Shown here: piece after piece, positions 7,403 through 15,167 of the stretch | Layout: every line of letters begins with the position of its first letter | How positions within the stretch are numbered: the first letter of the stretch is position 1 | From: CAYYNQ01 sp964473105 | GTDB lineage: Bacteria > Sumerlaeota > Sumerlaeia > MVZB01 | Length of the DNA stretch: 16,263 bases | Direction: 5' to 3' | Assembly (NCBI GenBank): GCA_964473105.1 | Contig: CAYYNQ010000062.1 | Span: 1-16,263, forward strand | Notes under the pieces: generated by a model | Database searches by the model: none | What the model was told of the DNA's origin: nothing | The model's input: the letters and a program-made list of their open reading frames with translations, nothing else | Translations under genes and position numbers: made by a program

Positions 7403-10185
7403 ACCCATCATCCGGAAGGATCAGCGCGATCGGGGATGCACCGGTACCGTTGGACGGTTATGTGCAGTGTCGTGGGTCACGGGACGACTTCATTTCGGGC
7501 GGCCGCCGATATCTCGATGACCTGAAGGGGTGGTTGTTCCACGCCAACCCCTACCTTGGCGGTCTCCGGGTGGTTCGTCAGTATTCGCGCGCCCACGACG
7601 ATTTGCTCAATCTTGCCTATCAATATACCGTGGAAAAGTGGAAGTCGGGAAACGGGGTCAAGCCACCCATGATCTCACTGGTGGCATTGGGCGGGTATGG
7701 ACGCCGTGAACTTTGTATGGGCTCAGACATCGATATCATGCTTCTGGTGAAGGATATGGATGGGGCCAGCGAGGATTTCATCAAGCAGCTTTACATGCTG
7801 TTGACAGACCTCCGCCTCAATCTCGGGCATTCCACGCGGACTATTGATGATGCAGTGGACCGAATCGGCCAGGATATCGACTCATCGACATCGATGGCGG
7901 AGGCCCGTTTGGTATGTGGCAACCAGGCCCTCAGCGGCCAATTCATGGACATTATCGCCCGACAGATCCGTCGAAAATTCCGCCGCTGGTTCCTGCGCAA
8001 TATTTATGGGGGTTGGGTTGAGCGGCGCGACCAGTTTGCGAACACGGTCTACCTGCTTGAACCCAACCTGAAGAGTTCGGCCGGTGGCCTGCGGGATGTG
8101 CATACGGTTCGCTGGCAACTTTTCGCCGTCACCAACTCGGCGGAGCTGAAAAACCTTGGGAAGCTGGCCGGTTTCTATGAGGATGAGCTGCGCCGTTTCC
8201 GGGATGCAGTTGCGATGATCCTGACCGTCAGGAATGAGGTTCACCTGCTTTCTGACGGAAAGAATGACCAACTTTATTATTTCCACCAACCTGATGTTGC
8301 ACGCCGTCTCGGTTACCAGGAACAGGAACACCGGATGGCTGAGGAGGTCTTCATGGCCGCCCACTACCAGAATGCCCTGATGGTCGCGCGCTATTCCGAG
8401 CGTGCAATCAACATCATCACGCTGGGTGAAAAATCCATCATGCAGGGGCTTCGCAAGAAACTGACCAGCCGGAGGCTGGACCCCCATGTCACAATCAAGG
8501 GTATCATCATCTCCGTGGACCCGGCATACCCGTCGTATTTTTCAGATCAACCAGACAGGATCATGCAGATCTTCGAGCGGAGCATCCGCTGGGGATGCAG
8601 GCTCGGGAACCGCACACGCGACTGGGTTGCACGGGCTGCGCGGTTTCTGCCCGAATCCTTTGCGGCGGATCGCCGGAATCAGGAGATTTTCCTGAGGATC
8701 ATCAGCCACAATCATCATGTCGCGTATACGCTTTATGACATGCACGCAAGTGGCATCCTAAGCCGGTTGATTCCTGAGTTTGCTCACCTGCGCTGCATGG
8801 TCAGGATAGATCATTACCACCAGTTCACGGTTGATCACCACACGCTGCGTGCAATCGAGATGGCCGAGGGGTTGCTTGCCGATCCCGGGGGATCCTCGAC
8901 CCTGCCGGGCCGGATCGCCCGTCAACTCCACCGCTGGGACCTGCTGAACATGGCCCTGCTGATGCACGATATCGGCAAGGGGCTGGGAAGCGGTCATGCG
9001 ATCAGGGGCGGGAGAATTGCCTCCCGGGTATGCGAGAGGCTTGGGATGCCTCCCGAGGATGTCGAAATGGTGAGGTATCTTGTACTCTCCCACCTCAAGC
9101 TCAACCATGCCGCAATGCGACGTGACCTTTCCGATCCGGATGTCGCCCGGCAGCTAGCCGGGGAGATTGGCAGCCTGGAAAGGCTGAAGATGCTTTACGT
9201 CCACACGGTCTGCGACCTCAAGGCGGTCAGTAACGAGGTATGGACCGACTGGACGGCATCGCTGCTGGCCACATGCTATCAGGCCACGGCGGCCGTCCTG
9301 ACGGGATCAGCAAGCCGGGAGCCCATGGTTTCACCCGACAGGAGAGCGCTTTACCCTGTGATGCTGCAGCAGGCAAACCGGATTTATGGGGCTGAACTAG
9401 GGGGGATCCCCGTCGGGGAACTGAAGGAGAAGATACAGGCCTTCCTGCAGCATGTCTCCGAGCGTTACCTGCTGATGACACGCATTGGGATCATGGCGCA
9501 CCATTTTCAACTCAGGCAGCAATTGAATGAGGAAAACCTGGTTGCCTGGAAGCTGTTGCCCGACAACGGATCAGGGCTGAACCAACTGGTGGTCTGTGCC
9601 AGTGACACCACCGGCCTGTTCAGTAATCTCTGCGGTTCGATAACCGCAAAGGGGATCAACATCCGCTCGGCCAAGATATCCTCGACCACGGACGGTTATG
9701 CATTGAACACGTTTGATGTCACCGACATGGAGAACCGGACACTCCCGGTGGAATACCGGATTGAAAGGTTGAGGCGGGATCTCAATCAGGTCTTGCATGG
9801 CCGGAAGGCAATCGACCAGCTGATGTCAGAACACAGGGCCCGTTCAAGGCGCCGGCCCAGGAGGGAGGCACCCCATCCGGACAGCGTTTCCTTTGACAAT
9901 GACTCATCACAGGAATGCACGATCATTGAGGTCAGGACTTCCGATCGTGCGGGGGTCCTGTTTGCGATCACCGGTGCGCTGACCGAATGCATGCTTGATA
10001 TTCAGCGTGCCATGATCGGGTCTGAGGCATATGGAGTGGTGGACGTCTTCTACGTGACCGATCTGGAATACAACAAGATCCATGATGAGAGCCGATGCGG
10101 CAAGATCGAGGTAACCATTCTGAATGCACTCGGTCGTTACGCAGATCATGAGAATACATCTGATGCAGGTGAACTGCATGTCTGA
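7399..10185 (+). CDS. glnD: Bifunctional [protein-PII] uridylyltransferase/uridylyl-removing enzyme
   Basis: GlnD senses glutamine. When nitrogen is scarce it uridylylates PII, and when glutamine is plentiful it removes UMP, thereby steering glutamine synthetase and NtrB/NtrC. The 928-residue chain shows all family domains in order. The nucleotidyltransferase domain has GGYGRRELCMGSDIDIMLL, with metal ligands Asp110 and Asp112. The GlnD linker region has SSAGGLRDVHTVRW (about 226-239). The HD phosphohydrolase domain has DHHTL (479-483) and MHDIGKG (His523-Asp524). Two ACT domains (about 729-800 and 841-915) end their strands in DVTD and FYVTD and bind glutamine. Both active sites look intact. 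The start codon overlaps the preceding regulator's stop. No glnB/glnK, glnA or ntrB is in this window. Confidence 0.95.
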   Translation: MNPSSGRISAIGDAPVPLDGYVQCRGSRDDFISGGRRYLDDLKGWLFHANPYLGGLRVVRQYSRAHDDLLNLAYQYTVEKWKSGNGVKPPMISLVALGGYGRRELCMGSDIDIMLLVKDMDGASEDFIKQLYMLLTDLRLNLGHSTRTIDDAVDRIGQDIDSSTSMAEARLVCGNQALSGQFMDIIARQIRRKFRRWFLRNIYGGWVERRDQFANTVYLLEPNLKSSAGGLRDVHTVRWQLFAVTNSAELKNLGKLAGFYEDELRRFRDAVAMILTVRNEVHLLSDGKNDQLYYFHQPDVARRLGYQEQEHRMAEEVFMAAHYQNALMVARYSERAINIITLGEKSIMQGLRKKLTSRRLDPHVTIKGIIISVDPAYPSYFSDQPDRIMQIFERSIRWGCRLGNRTRDWVARAARFLPESFAADRRNQEIFLRIISHNHHVAYTLYDMHASGILSRLIPEFAHLRCMVRIDHYHQFTVDHHTLRAIEMAEGLLADPGGSSTLPGRIARQLHRWDLLNMALLMHDIGKGLGSGHAIRGGRIASRVCERLGMPPEDVEMVRYLVLSHLKLNHAAMRRDLSDPDVARQLAGEIGSLERLKMLYVHTVCDLKAVSNEVWTDWTASLLATCYQATAAVLTGSASREPMVSPDRRALYPVMLQQANRIYGAELGGIPVGELKEKIQAFLQHVSERYLLMTRIGIMAHHFQLRQQLNEENLVAWKLLPDNGSGLNQLVVCASDTTGLFSNLCGSITAKGINIRSAKISSTTDGYALNTFDVTDMENRTLPVEYRIERLRRDLNQVLHGRKAIDQLMSEHRARSRRRPRREAPHPDSVSFDNDSSQECTIIEVRTSDRAGVLFAITGALTECMLDIQRAMIGSEAYGVVDVFYVTDLEYNKIHDESRCGKIEVTILNALGRYADHENTSDAGELHV
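10167..10172 (+). promoter_or_regulatory. Ribosome-binding site inside the end of glnD
   Basis: AGGTGA lies 5 nt before the ATG at 10178 and within the final codons of glnD. It supports 10178 as the start of the second regulator rather than the in-frame ATG at 10124, which would overlap glnD by 62 nt and has no comparable site. Confidence 0.55.
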
Positions 10186-11671
10186 TCGGGGAAGAATGGG
10201 CAGGAAATCAAAATCAACGGGTGTGGGTTGTATCGTGATCTTTGACGACGAGCCCGGTATGGGCCGGATCTTGGTCAAGACACTGTTGGCCCAGGGTTAT
10301 GATACGCACGCGTTCACCAACCCCCAGGAAGGCATGGAGGCACTGGGTGAACTGCAGCCCGATGTGTTGTTGACGGATGTCCGGATGCCCCATCTCAACG
10401 GCATGGATGTGCTGCATCGCATGCGGGATGAATATCCCGATGTCTCGGTCCTGGTGTTTACGGCATTCGGGACTGTGGAGGGAGCGGTCGAGGCGATGTC
10501 GGCCGGTGCGCTGAACTACATCACAAAACCGTTCGACCAGTCCAACCTGCTGGCCCAGGTGTCACGTGCGGTCGATCATCGCAGGATTCTACAGGAGAAC
10601 CGGCGTCTCAGCCAGCAGCTGAGCAGGGGAGCGGATGGTGGCCGACTCATCGGCGAAAGCCCTGCCATCCAGCAGGTGCGTGACATGATCAGCCGTGCCG
10701 CCCCGACCGGGTCGTCTATTCTGATCACCGGCAGAAGCGGCGTGGGCAAGGAGCTTGTCGCGGCGGAGATTCACCGCCAGAGCGATCGCAGCCGAAACCG
10801 CTTTGTCGCGATCAATTGTGCCGCAATTCCAGGTGATCTGCTGGAAAGCGAGCTGTTCGGCCATGAACGTGGCGCGTTTACCGGCGCCGATCGCTCGAAG
10901 ATGGGGCTGGTTGAGCTGGCGCAGGGCGGCACGTTGTTTCTGGATGAAATTGCCGAGTTGCCGGTGGAGATCCAAGTCAAGCTTCTGCGGGTATTGCAGG
11001 AGCGGGAGATCCAGCGTGTCGGTGGATTGAAAACCATCAATATCGATTTGCGGCTGATTGCGGCAACCAACCGCAACCTGGAAGCCGAGATGCAGGAGGG
11101 ACGGTTCCGGCAGGATCTGTACTTCAGGATCAATGTGATCAATATCGAGATTCCGCCACTCAGGGATCGCCGGGAGGACATCCCGCTGATCACACAGCGG
11201 TTCCTCGGCCGCATCAAGCGCGACCTGGCCCGGCCGGGCCTGTATCTGACCGATGAAGCGGCCTGTATCCTGCAGGATTATGACTGGCCGGGGAATGTCA
11301 GGGAAATGGAGAATGTGCTGGAACGCGCGGTCGTTCTCTCCAAGGATGATAAAATCGATGTCAAGGACCTTGCTGTGGATTTGCGGAACCAGGCGATGCC
11401 GCTTCAGGAGGAGATCAGGAAACCGGATGGAGAAGGCATGGTTACATCGGGACCCGGGGGGCTGCAGGCTGGACAGGCCGTTTCGGGGGAAATCCCGATC
11501 AATTACCGTCAGGCGAGGCACGAATTCGATCGGGGCTACCTGTTATCGTTGATTGACCGTGCGGGGGGGAACATAACCCGTGCCGCGAAGTTGTCTGGAA
11601 TCAGCCGGCGAAACCTGTATGACAAGCTGAACAAGGTCGGGCTGGCCGATCAGGTTATTCGAAAACGCTGA
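10178..11671 (+). CDS. NtrC-family sigma-54-dependent response regulator (second)
   Basis: This 497-residue activator resembles the first regulator in layout but is clearly divergent. The receiver domain has FDDE (Asp23/Asp24), phosphoacceptor Asp67 (LLTDVRMP), Thr95 and Lys117. The AAA+ domain has Walker A GRSGVGKE (185-192, Arg replacing the usual Glu), an intact GAFTGA loop (232-237) and Walker B GGTLFLDE (250-257). The C-terminal Fis-type helix-turn-helix reads GNITRAAKLSGISRRNLYDK. It should activate sigma-54 promoters after phosphorylation by a kinase that is not encoded nearby. I chose the start at 10178 because AGGTGA lies 5 nt upstream. It overlaps the glnD stop by 8 nt, implying coupled translation. 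Upstream ATG 10124 and downstream ATG 10196 are alternatives. The last two residues of the acceptor-helix region and the DNA-binding tail appear complete. Confidence 0.92.
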   Translation: MSDRGRMGRKSKSTGVGCIVIFDDEPGMGRILVKTLLAQGYDTHAFTNPQEGMEALGELQPDVLLTDVRMPHLNGMDVLHRMRDEYPDVSVLVFTAFGTVEGAVEAMSAGALNYITKPFDQSNLLAQVSRAVDHRRILQENRRLSQQLSRGADGGRLIGESPAIQQVRDMISRAAPTGSSILITGRSGVGKELVAAEIHRQSDRSRNRFVAINCAAIPGDLLESELFGHERGAFTGADRSKMGLVELAQGGTLFLDEIAELPVEIQVKLLRVLQEREIQRVGGLKTINIDLRLIAATNRNLEAEMQEGRFRQDLYFRINVINIEIPPLRDRREDIPLITQRFLGRIKRDLARPGLYLTDEAACILQDYDWPGNVREMENVLERAVVLSKDDKIDVKDLAVDLRNQAMPLQEEIRKPDGEGMVTSGPGGLQAGQAVSGEIPINYRQARHEFDRGYLLSLIDRAGGNITRAAKLSGISRRNLYDKLNKVGLADQVIRKR

Positions 11672-11786
11672 TTTCAATCCAGGATGTCGTGGCAGTAGTC
11701 CTGTAATTCCCGATCATGAGGGACAGATCGACGCAAAGTAGGATGGGGGCCGGTTCTTGCAGGCGAGGCGGTATGGGATCTGATTC

Positions 11787-11815
11787 TTGACGGGTTGCCG
11801 TACGCGAAGCATGAT
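11787..11815 (+). promoter_or_regulatory. Sigma-70-type promoter for tRNA-Val
   Basis: TTGACG (11787-11792, five of six consensus bases) and CATGAT (11810-11815, four of six) are separated by exactly 17 bp. They sit about 22 nt before the mature tRNA 5' end, which is the expected layout for a short pre-tRNA leader. Confidence 0.5.
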
Positions 11816-11837
11816 AAGGACGGAGTTTGCTGCAAGT

Positions 11838-11914
11838 GGGTGGGTAGCTCAGCTGGCTAGAGCACCGGCCTTACAAGCCGGGGGTCCAGGGTTCAAGTCC
11901 CTGCCCACCCACCA
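11838..11914 (+). tRNA. tRNA-Val (anticodon UAC)
   Basis: The cloverleaf folds fully by eye. The 7-bp acceptor stem pairs GGGTGGG with CCCACCC with no mismatch. The D-arm pairs GCTC with GAGC, the anticodon stem pairs CCGGC with GCCGG around the loop CTTACAA (anticodon TAC at 11872-11874), and the T-arm pairs CAGGG with CCCTG around TTCAAGT. Discriminator A and the CCA end are encoded. UAC reads valine GUA, and wobble may extend this to other GUN codons. tRNA 3' ends are common integration targets, and AT-richer DNA starts downstream. Confidence 0.96.
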
Positions 11915-12010
11915 TTTTAAATCCAGTTAAATCAGTGTTCACGTTTTCGGTTTGATATCGTCCCGAAATTTCATTTTGTCTTCATTCCGGCTTGATTCCC
12001 TCTACGTTCC

Positions 12011-12032
12011 CGGAAACATTTCGGAAACATTT
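12011..12032. repeat. Tandem 11-bp direct repeat
   Basis: CGGAAACATTT occurs twice back to back and ends 2 nt before the terminator hairpin. Two perfect copies are visible. The function is unknown. Confidence 0.6.
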
Positions 12033-12034
12033 CC

Positions 12035-12066
12035 CCCCGGCTGCTTCGGTGGCCGGGGATTTTTTT
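12035..12066 (+). terminator. Rho-independent terminator with UUCG tetraloop
   Basis: CCCCGGCTGC and GTGGCCGGGG form a 10-bp stem (eight Watson-Crick and two G-U pairs) closed by a TTCG tetraloop, followed by A and seven T residues. It reads on the plus strand, about 120 nt after tRNA-Val, and probably ends that transcript. Confidence 0.85.
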
Positions 12067-12209
12067 AGGCTTACACTTTTTGCTAGGTAAAGACGTTTTT
12101 GGCAATCTGAATGTTTCGCGGTCGGGAACATGAGTGGGGAACGTCAAGTGAGGTCTGTCTCGTTTAGTGATTAGTTGGATCCACCTCATTACTCGATGAG
12201 GATCGCTTT

Positions 12210-12242
12210 ACCCGACCCGTGGATTATAAGGCGACAGGGGTG
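12210..12242 (+). repeat. Left copy of an imperfect 33-bp direct repeat
   Basis: The copy starts with the 19-mer acccgacccgtggattata and matches the segment at 14993-15025 at 29 of 33 positions. The four differences are one base after the 19-mer and a three-base block (ACA against GAT). The repeat pair flanks the GH32-like gene. In one frame both copies read TRPVDY-x-A-x-GV, in another DPWIIRR, so it may derive from a coding end or be a dispersed repeat. Confidence 0.7.
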
Positions 12243-12652
12243 GAGTGTTAAGAAGGGTCTGACCGTGTGTATCACTTCAAGAATCAATATCGAAAAAATA
12301 TATATATAATGTCTCTGCAGTCCTCGTCGGTTGATACATGCATTAACTCCCCAAGATACCCCCTGCTTTCATTTCAATCCGTCAATCACAATTAATAATT
12401 ATTTAGCAATCAGTCCGTACTGAAGTCGCGCGGTCGCATCACTCCACGCTAAAACGCAGTAAATCGAACGAATTACCATTAATAATCGCGTATCTATCTC
12501 TTAAATTGGTGATTTTTATCATCAAAGCCTGTATTATGTGTGTGTCTTGGAAGTCATGACCGTCAGGTCCTAAGATTTACCTAGCTCCCCTTAATGAATC
12601 CAGAGTGCACATCCATAGAACAGGGTAGAAAGGTAAATTTTGACCTACGCTC

Positions 12653-14692
12653 TCACCATATTGAAGCCATCTTCCAGATATCAAGGTTTTTAACAGTCGT
12701 CCTGCCGCCATCGGAAAATAATTCAATTCCCAAGTCTGCCGGTGGAACAGAAATGTTCTTGGTATAAACAACCCAATTGTTCGCAAAGACTTCCATGATA
12801 TATTGATCAAGGAAAATATGGAGTCGAAGAGCGGATTCCCCTAGCATCAGATCGGCAGGAATTCTTTCCCCGCTGACTACCAAGTGCTGACCGTCAAAGC
12901 TGATAGGCACAAATCGAGTGCCGTCCTCCGAACGGCACATCCTAAGACCAAACTCTTTCGCTGTGCCCGGAATGAATGCTACTTTGATTTCAAGCATGTT
13001 TCCTTCGATACCATGAATCAGGTGCGATGAATCGACGAGGTTCATGTCGGAAACCGTATAGTTCTCCCGGCGTAGCTTGGATAATGCCTCAATAGGCCGC
13101 TGAGCTAATTTTCCGTCCGGTCTCAGTGACAATACCCGAGGCAACGACAACCCCCCCGTTGCCAATCCCATGTAGATCCGGCGGCCATTCTTATCTTCAA
13201 ACGGTGTACACCCATAGAATTGTCCGGTATATTCGGCATGACCGTGAACCATGGGAATGTGCTTCTCGCTGCCGACAAAATCCACGAAGCTGTGAACTTC
13301 CGGATGGAATCTGTAATTCTCCCAGTCAAATCTGCCGGTATAGTATTGAGTCGGGCCGAAGGGCTCGAAAATGACCACCCATTTATCTCCCAGTTGGAAC
13401 ATTTCAGGTTCTTCCCACCCTCTCGTTTCAGCAGTATACGGAACACTGATAAACTCCCACTTGATCAAATCGTCTGAGGCATGCAAGGAGAAACATCCCT
13501 TGTATTGGTCGCCGACTTTTCTCTGCCCTCCAAGAATCATGTACCATCGATCCGCATGTTTGAATACACTGCAATCCGTGCCGTGAGTCATAGGGTTATC
13601 TGGAGTATCTGTGATCACCGGATTTGTCGAAAGCTTCCGCCAATTTGTTAAATCCGCATTCCCAACAGCCCCGATTTGCACTAGGGGTCGTTCCGAACTT
13701 AGGCCCGTGTAGAAGATCATCGGCACACCGTCATCGCCCGTTACGACTGCACCGGCTTGACAAACAAACTCTCCTGCGTCCACCGAGGGCCAAATCTCTA
13801 CATCCATCTCCTCCCAATACACTAGATCCTTCGAGCGAGCGTGCCTCCAAAAACTGTGGGGATAGATAACTTTCCTGGGGTTCCAAAAAGGGTCGTAGAT
13901 GTGAAATAAGTGATAGTATCCATTGTGATAAACACAAGTCGGCCCACTTCCGATACCGAACACGGTCGGTACATAATGGTAACCGCGTCGTGGTCGGGCT
14001 GTACGTTCAGCCCTCTTGACATTTTCATTGGCACGTTGAAGTACATCAGCGTCATGCAGGATATCCCTTCGGGGGGTGTCACTTTGAATTATGTGATCAG
14101 CACAGATGAACCCCTCAGATCCGGCATAATTATCCACAAGCTGGATCTGTGCAGTCTTGCCCCGCAATGTTCGAACATCCCAGGTCGCCCATTGCAGCTC
14201 AACCGCACCGTCAGGCCTAAGGCCAGTCCCTGTTTTTGTCCGAATCACAACCCTATCCTCAACTGCAAGGCGATGATGTCCCTTGTTTAATATATCGAAA
14301 GATAATGGTAATCCGGTATCATCGACGAGTAGATTCACACAACATTCGTCCCCCCAGAAATCCTTTGGCACTTTTATATCCAGGCGGTTACCAGGGTGAT
14401 ATCCCCCGGCAATCAGGAAGTTGATATAATCCCGTTCAATTTTAAAGGGAGGTGAAGTCAGAATCCCTGTTGCCTTCACTCCACCGTGATGTGAGTTTGC
14501 AAGCCGTTCACTCAAGAATCCCAAGATGTAAGGTTGATCAGGAATTGCGCCTCTCGTTGGCCCGTAACCAAAGGCCTTGCCCGAAATCTGCCAGTCTCCA
14601 TAATCACCTTTTTCAAAATCAGCGACCAAAATGTCCTCAGCAAAAGAGGCATTGCACAAAAAAACGAAAAATAAAATTAATAAAAGATTCAT
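12653..14692 (-). CDS. Secreted GH32/clan-J-like glycosidase homologue with atypical active site
   Basis: This 679-residue protein has a clear signal peptide (about 1-18, cut after NASFA). An N-terminal beta-sandwich follows (about 20-206), of the type found before levanase/sucrase domains (I believe Pfam DUF4980), showing ADFE-GDYGDW, LTSPPFKIERDYINFLI and VDHII-like ends. The five-bladed propeller (about 235-520) has YHLFH, TDCSVF (Asp373, the RDP position), GWEEPEMF (Glu427, acid/base of the EC motif) and MGLATGG. A C-terminal sandwich contains LRLHIFLDQYIMEVFANN, the usual GH32 C-terminal signature. The canonical NDPNG nucleophile motif is replaced by GSGPTCV (248-254), and residues 236-262 contain no Asp or Glu. 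It may act on fructans or other furanosides, or bind without cleaving. No Shine-Dalgarno site is visible. A/T-ending codons suggest later acquisition than its neighbours. Confidence 0.85.
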   Translation of the reverse strand: MNLLLILFFVFLCNASFAEDILVADFEKGDYGDWQISGKAFGYGPTRGAIPDQPYILGFLSERLANSHHGGVKATGILTSPPFKIERDYINFLIAGGYHPGNRLDIKVPKDFWGDECCVNLLVDDTGLPLSFDILNKGHHRLAVEDRVVIRTKTGTGLRPDGAVELQWATWDVRTLRGKTAQIQLVDNYAGSEGFICADHIIQSDTPRRDILHDADVLQRANENVKRAERTARPRRGYHYVPTVFGIGSGPTCVYHNGYYHLFHIYDPFWNPRKVIYPHSFWRHARSKDLVYWEEMDVEIWPSVDAGEFVCQAGAVVTGDDGVPMIFYTGLSSERPLVQIGAVGNADLTNWRKLSTNPVITDTPDNPMTHGTDCSVFKHADRWYMILGGQRKVGDQYKGCFSLHASDDLIKWEFISVPYTAETRGWEEPEMFQLGDKWVVIFEPFGPTQYYTGRFDWENYRFHPEVHSFVDFVGSEKHIPMVHGHAEYTGQFYGCTPFEDKNGRRIYMGLATGGLSLPRVLSLRPDGKLAQRPIEALSKLRRENYTVSDMNLVDSSHLIHGIEGNMLEIKVAFIPGTAKEFGLRMCRSEDGTRFVPISFDGQHLVVSGERIPADLMLGESALRLHIFLDQYIMEVFANNWVVYTKNISVPPADLGIELFSDGGRTTVKNLDIWKMASIW

Positions 14693-14728
14693 ATTATTAT
14701 TAGCCGAGTTTTCCCATTTGACTGACTG

Positions 14729-14757
14729 ATCCTGATTGTTTTATCCGATTCAGTCAA
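14729..14757 (-). promoter_or_regulatory. Weak sigma-70-like promoter candidate for the GH32-like gene
   Basis: On the minus strand TTGACT (five of six) and CAGGAT (three of six) are 17 bp apart, about 37 nt before the ATG. The -10 match is poor, so this is a tentative call. Confidence 0.22.
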
Positions 14758-14992
14758 CATTTTCATCTCACAGGGTATCAAAGTAAAGCCAATTGACCCC
14801 GGTTCTAGGTCTGAACTCAGAGTATGCGAATTCCTCGTGGCCAAAACTGATACTTATTCAGTGAAACCGGCTCCATTCTCCAACAGAAGGGCGTAGTTTT
14901 CCCTGTGGTTTTTGGATCATTGTGTTTTTCAACAAGATCTTCAAGCCAACCTGCTCCCGAACATACCCATAATCGGTTGATCTTTCCACATC

Positions 14993-15025
14993 ACCCGACC
15001 CGTGGATTATACGGCGGATGGGGTG
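14993..15025 (+). repeat. Right copy of the imperfect 33-bp direct repeat
   Basis: It matches 12210-12242 at 29 of 33 bases in the same orientation, and the first 19 bases are identical. Together with the left copy it encloses about 2.75 kb of AT-richer DNA holding the GH32-like gene. Confidence 0.7.
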
Positions 15026-15167
15026 TTAACTAGTATCAGGTACAAATTTTGACGTTTTGGAATAGTAACCATGGGTTGACACTGATGACCGAAGGATGAT
15101 GTGTCCCCTTAAACGAGTCCTGAATCTATGTTAGGATTTGGGCAAAATGAAGCTGCAATTGCCATGA

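Larger units (their letters stand above)
11915..12652. other. AT-richer interval between tRNA-Val and the GH32-like gene
   Basis: No convincing gene is visible in these ~740 bp. The interval holds a tandem 11-mer, a strong terminator, a short inverted repeat (CCTCAT and ATGAGG, 12184-12201) and the left copy of a direct repeat. Very AT-rich patches follow (around 12290-12310 and 12385-12410). A spot count of line 12361-12420 gives 21 G or C in 60, against 38 of 60 in line 9001-9060 inside glnD. Confidence 0.6.
14693..15167. other. Intergenic interval upstream of the GH32-like gene
   Basis: About 475 bp without a gene. It contains the likely promoter of the GH32-like gene on the minus strand and the right copy of the 33-bp direct repeat. 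No protein-like frame was seen. Confidence 0.5.

Noticed and set aside
10124..10177. Upstream in-frame ATG that would lengthen the second regulator by 18 residues.
   Set aside because: It overlaps glnD by 62 nt and lacks a ribosome site, while AGGTGA sits 5 nt before the ATG at 10178.
11890..11914. tRNA-Val 3' end as an attachment-site core.
   Set aside because: I found no second copy of the tRNA 3' end in the window and no integrase, so tRNA-targeted integration is not shown.
11971..12189. 72-residue minus-strand frame after tRNA-Val.
   Set aside because: It runs through the terminator hairpin and tandem repeat, has very basic low-information composition and no motif.
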